Source: Janthinobacterium sp. Marseille (lineage in GTDB: Bacteria; Pseudomonadota; Gammaproteobacteria; Burkholderiales; Burkholderiaceae_D). Taken from it: a DNA stretch of 64,000 nt. The position numbers were made by a program, and so were the translations under genes. The notes below the pieces were generated by a model. It saw only the letters and a program-made list of their open reading frames with translations, was not told the origin of the DNA and ran no database searches. Numbering within the stretch: position 1 is the stretch's first letter; each line of letters opens with the position of its first letter. Of this stretch, positions 63,971 through 64,000 are shown one piece after another. The stretch is taken from the NCBI RefSeq assembly GCF_000013625.1, contig NC_009659.1, positions 1,302,001 through 1,366,000 of the forward strand, read 5' to 3'.

Positions 63971-64000
63971 TAAAAAACGCGGCAAAAAACTTTGCCGCGT
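63971..64000 (-). terminator. Terminator-like hairpin at the window edge
   Basis: Perfect 10-bp stem ACGCGGCAAA/TTTGCCGCGT (63977-63986, 63991-64000) with a 4-base loop. On the minus strand it is followed by a T-run, so it probably ends a minus-strand gene lying beyond the window. Confidence 0.75.

Overview
The window reads as a contiguous chromosomal stretch of a betaproteobacterium of the order Burkholderiales, most like the Oxalobacteraceae (Herminiimonas/Janthinobacterium type). This rests on moderate GC content, the neighbourhood trxB / ftsK-lolA-rarA-serS, a minCDE operon followed by rdgC, and protein sequences typical of that group. I see no transposase, integrase, phage gene, rRNA or CRISPR array. 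It is mostly housekeeping DNA with a few accessory loci.

Layout. 1-8.5 kb: end of a PII gene (glnB), an Smr protein, trxB, then ftsK, lolA, rarA, a small membrane protein and serS. 8.5-11 kb: an EAL-CBS-GGDEF protein, then tRNA-Ser(CGA) with an unusual palindromic block behind it. 11-15.3 kb: an iron-uptake signalling set (fecI-like sigma, fecR-like anti-sigma, TonB receptor) behind a Fur-box promoter. 15.2-16 kb: an 831-base intergenic region with inverted DnaA boxes and several terminator-like hairpins. 16-22.6 kb: two small unknown proteins, an MgtC/DUF4010 membrane protein, a candidate small RNA, a Crp/Fnr regulator, two envelope lipoproteins and gshA. 22.7-31 kb: a YgiQ radical SAM protein, a DUF5610-like protein, a degenerate pseudouridine synthase, a chemoreceptor and the glutathione-dependent formaldehyde pair frmA-frmB. 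31-41 kb: minCDE, rdgC, a DUF2721 protein, yggX, argA and hrpA. 41-50 kb: small envelope proteins, dcd, a split chromate transporter with a LysR regulator, a PliI-like protein, a VOC protein, a basic amino acid decarboxylase, and thyA-folA. 50-64 kb: an ABC exporter, egtD-egtB (ergothioneine), cti (cis/trans fatty acid isomerase), leuA with a leucine-rich leader peptide, selD divergent from a senA-like gene, a YXWGXW protein and rhlE.

How the genes fit together. Thiol and selenium chemistry recurs: thioredoxin reductase, glutathione synthesis (gshA), glutathione-dependent formaldehyde removal, YggX, ergothioneine synthesis, and a selD/senA-like pair resembling the selenoneine (sen) locus. The most notable observation is that this SenA/EgtB-like protein has lost two of the three histidines that bind iron in the family (Y and C in their place), while the EgtB encoded 6 kb away keeps all three. 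The partner glycosyltransferase senB is not in the window. Other items worth a second look are a pseudouridine synthase without the catalytic Asp, a candidate small RNA with an anti-Shine-Dalgarno motif, the DnaA-box region, the leuA leader and the tRNA-derived palindrome.
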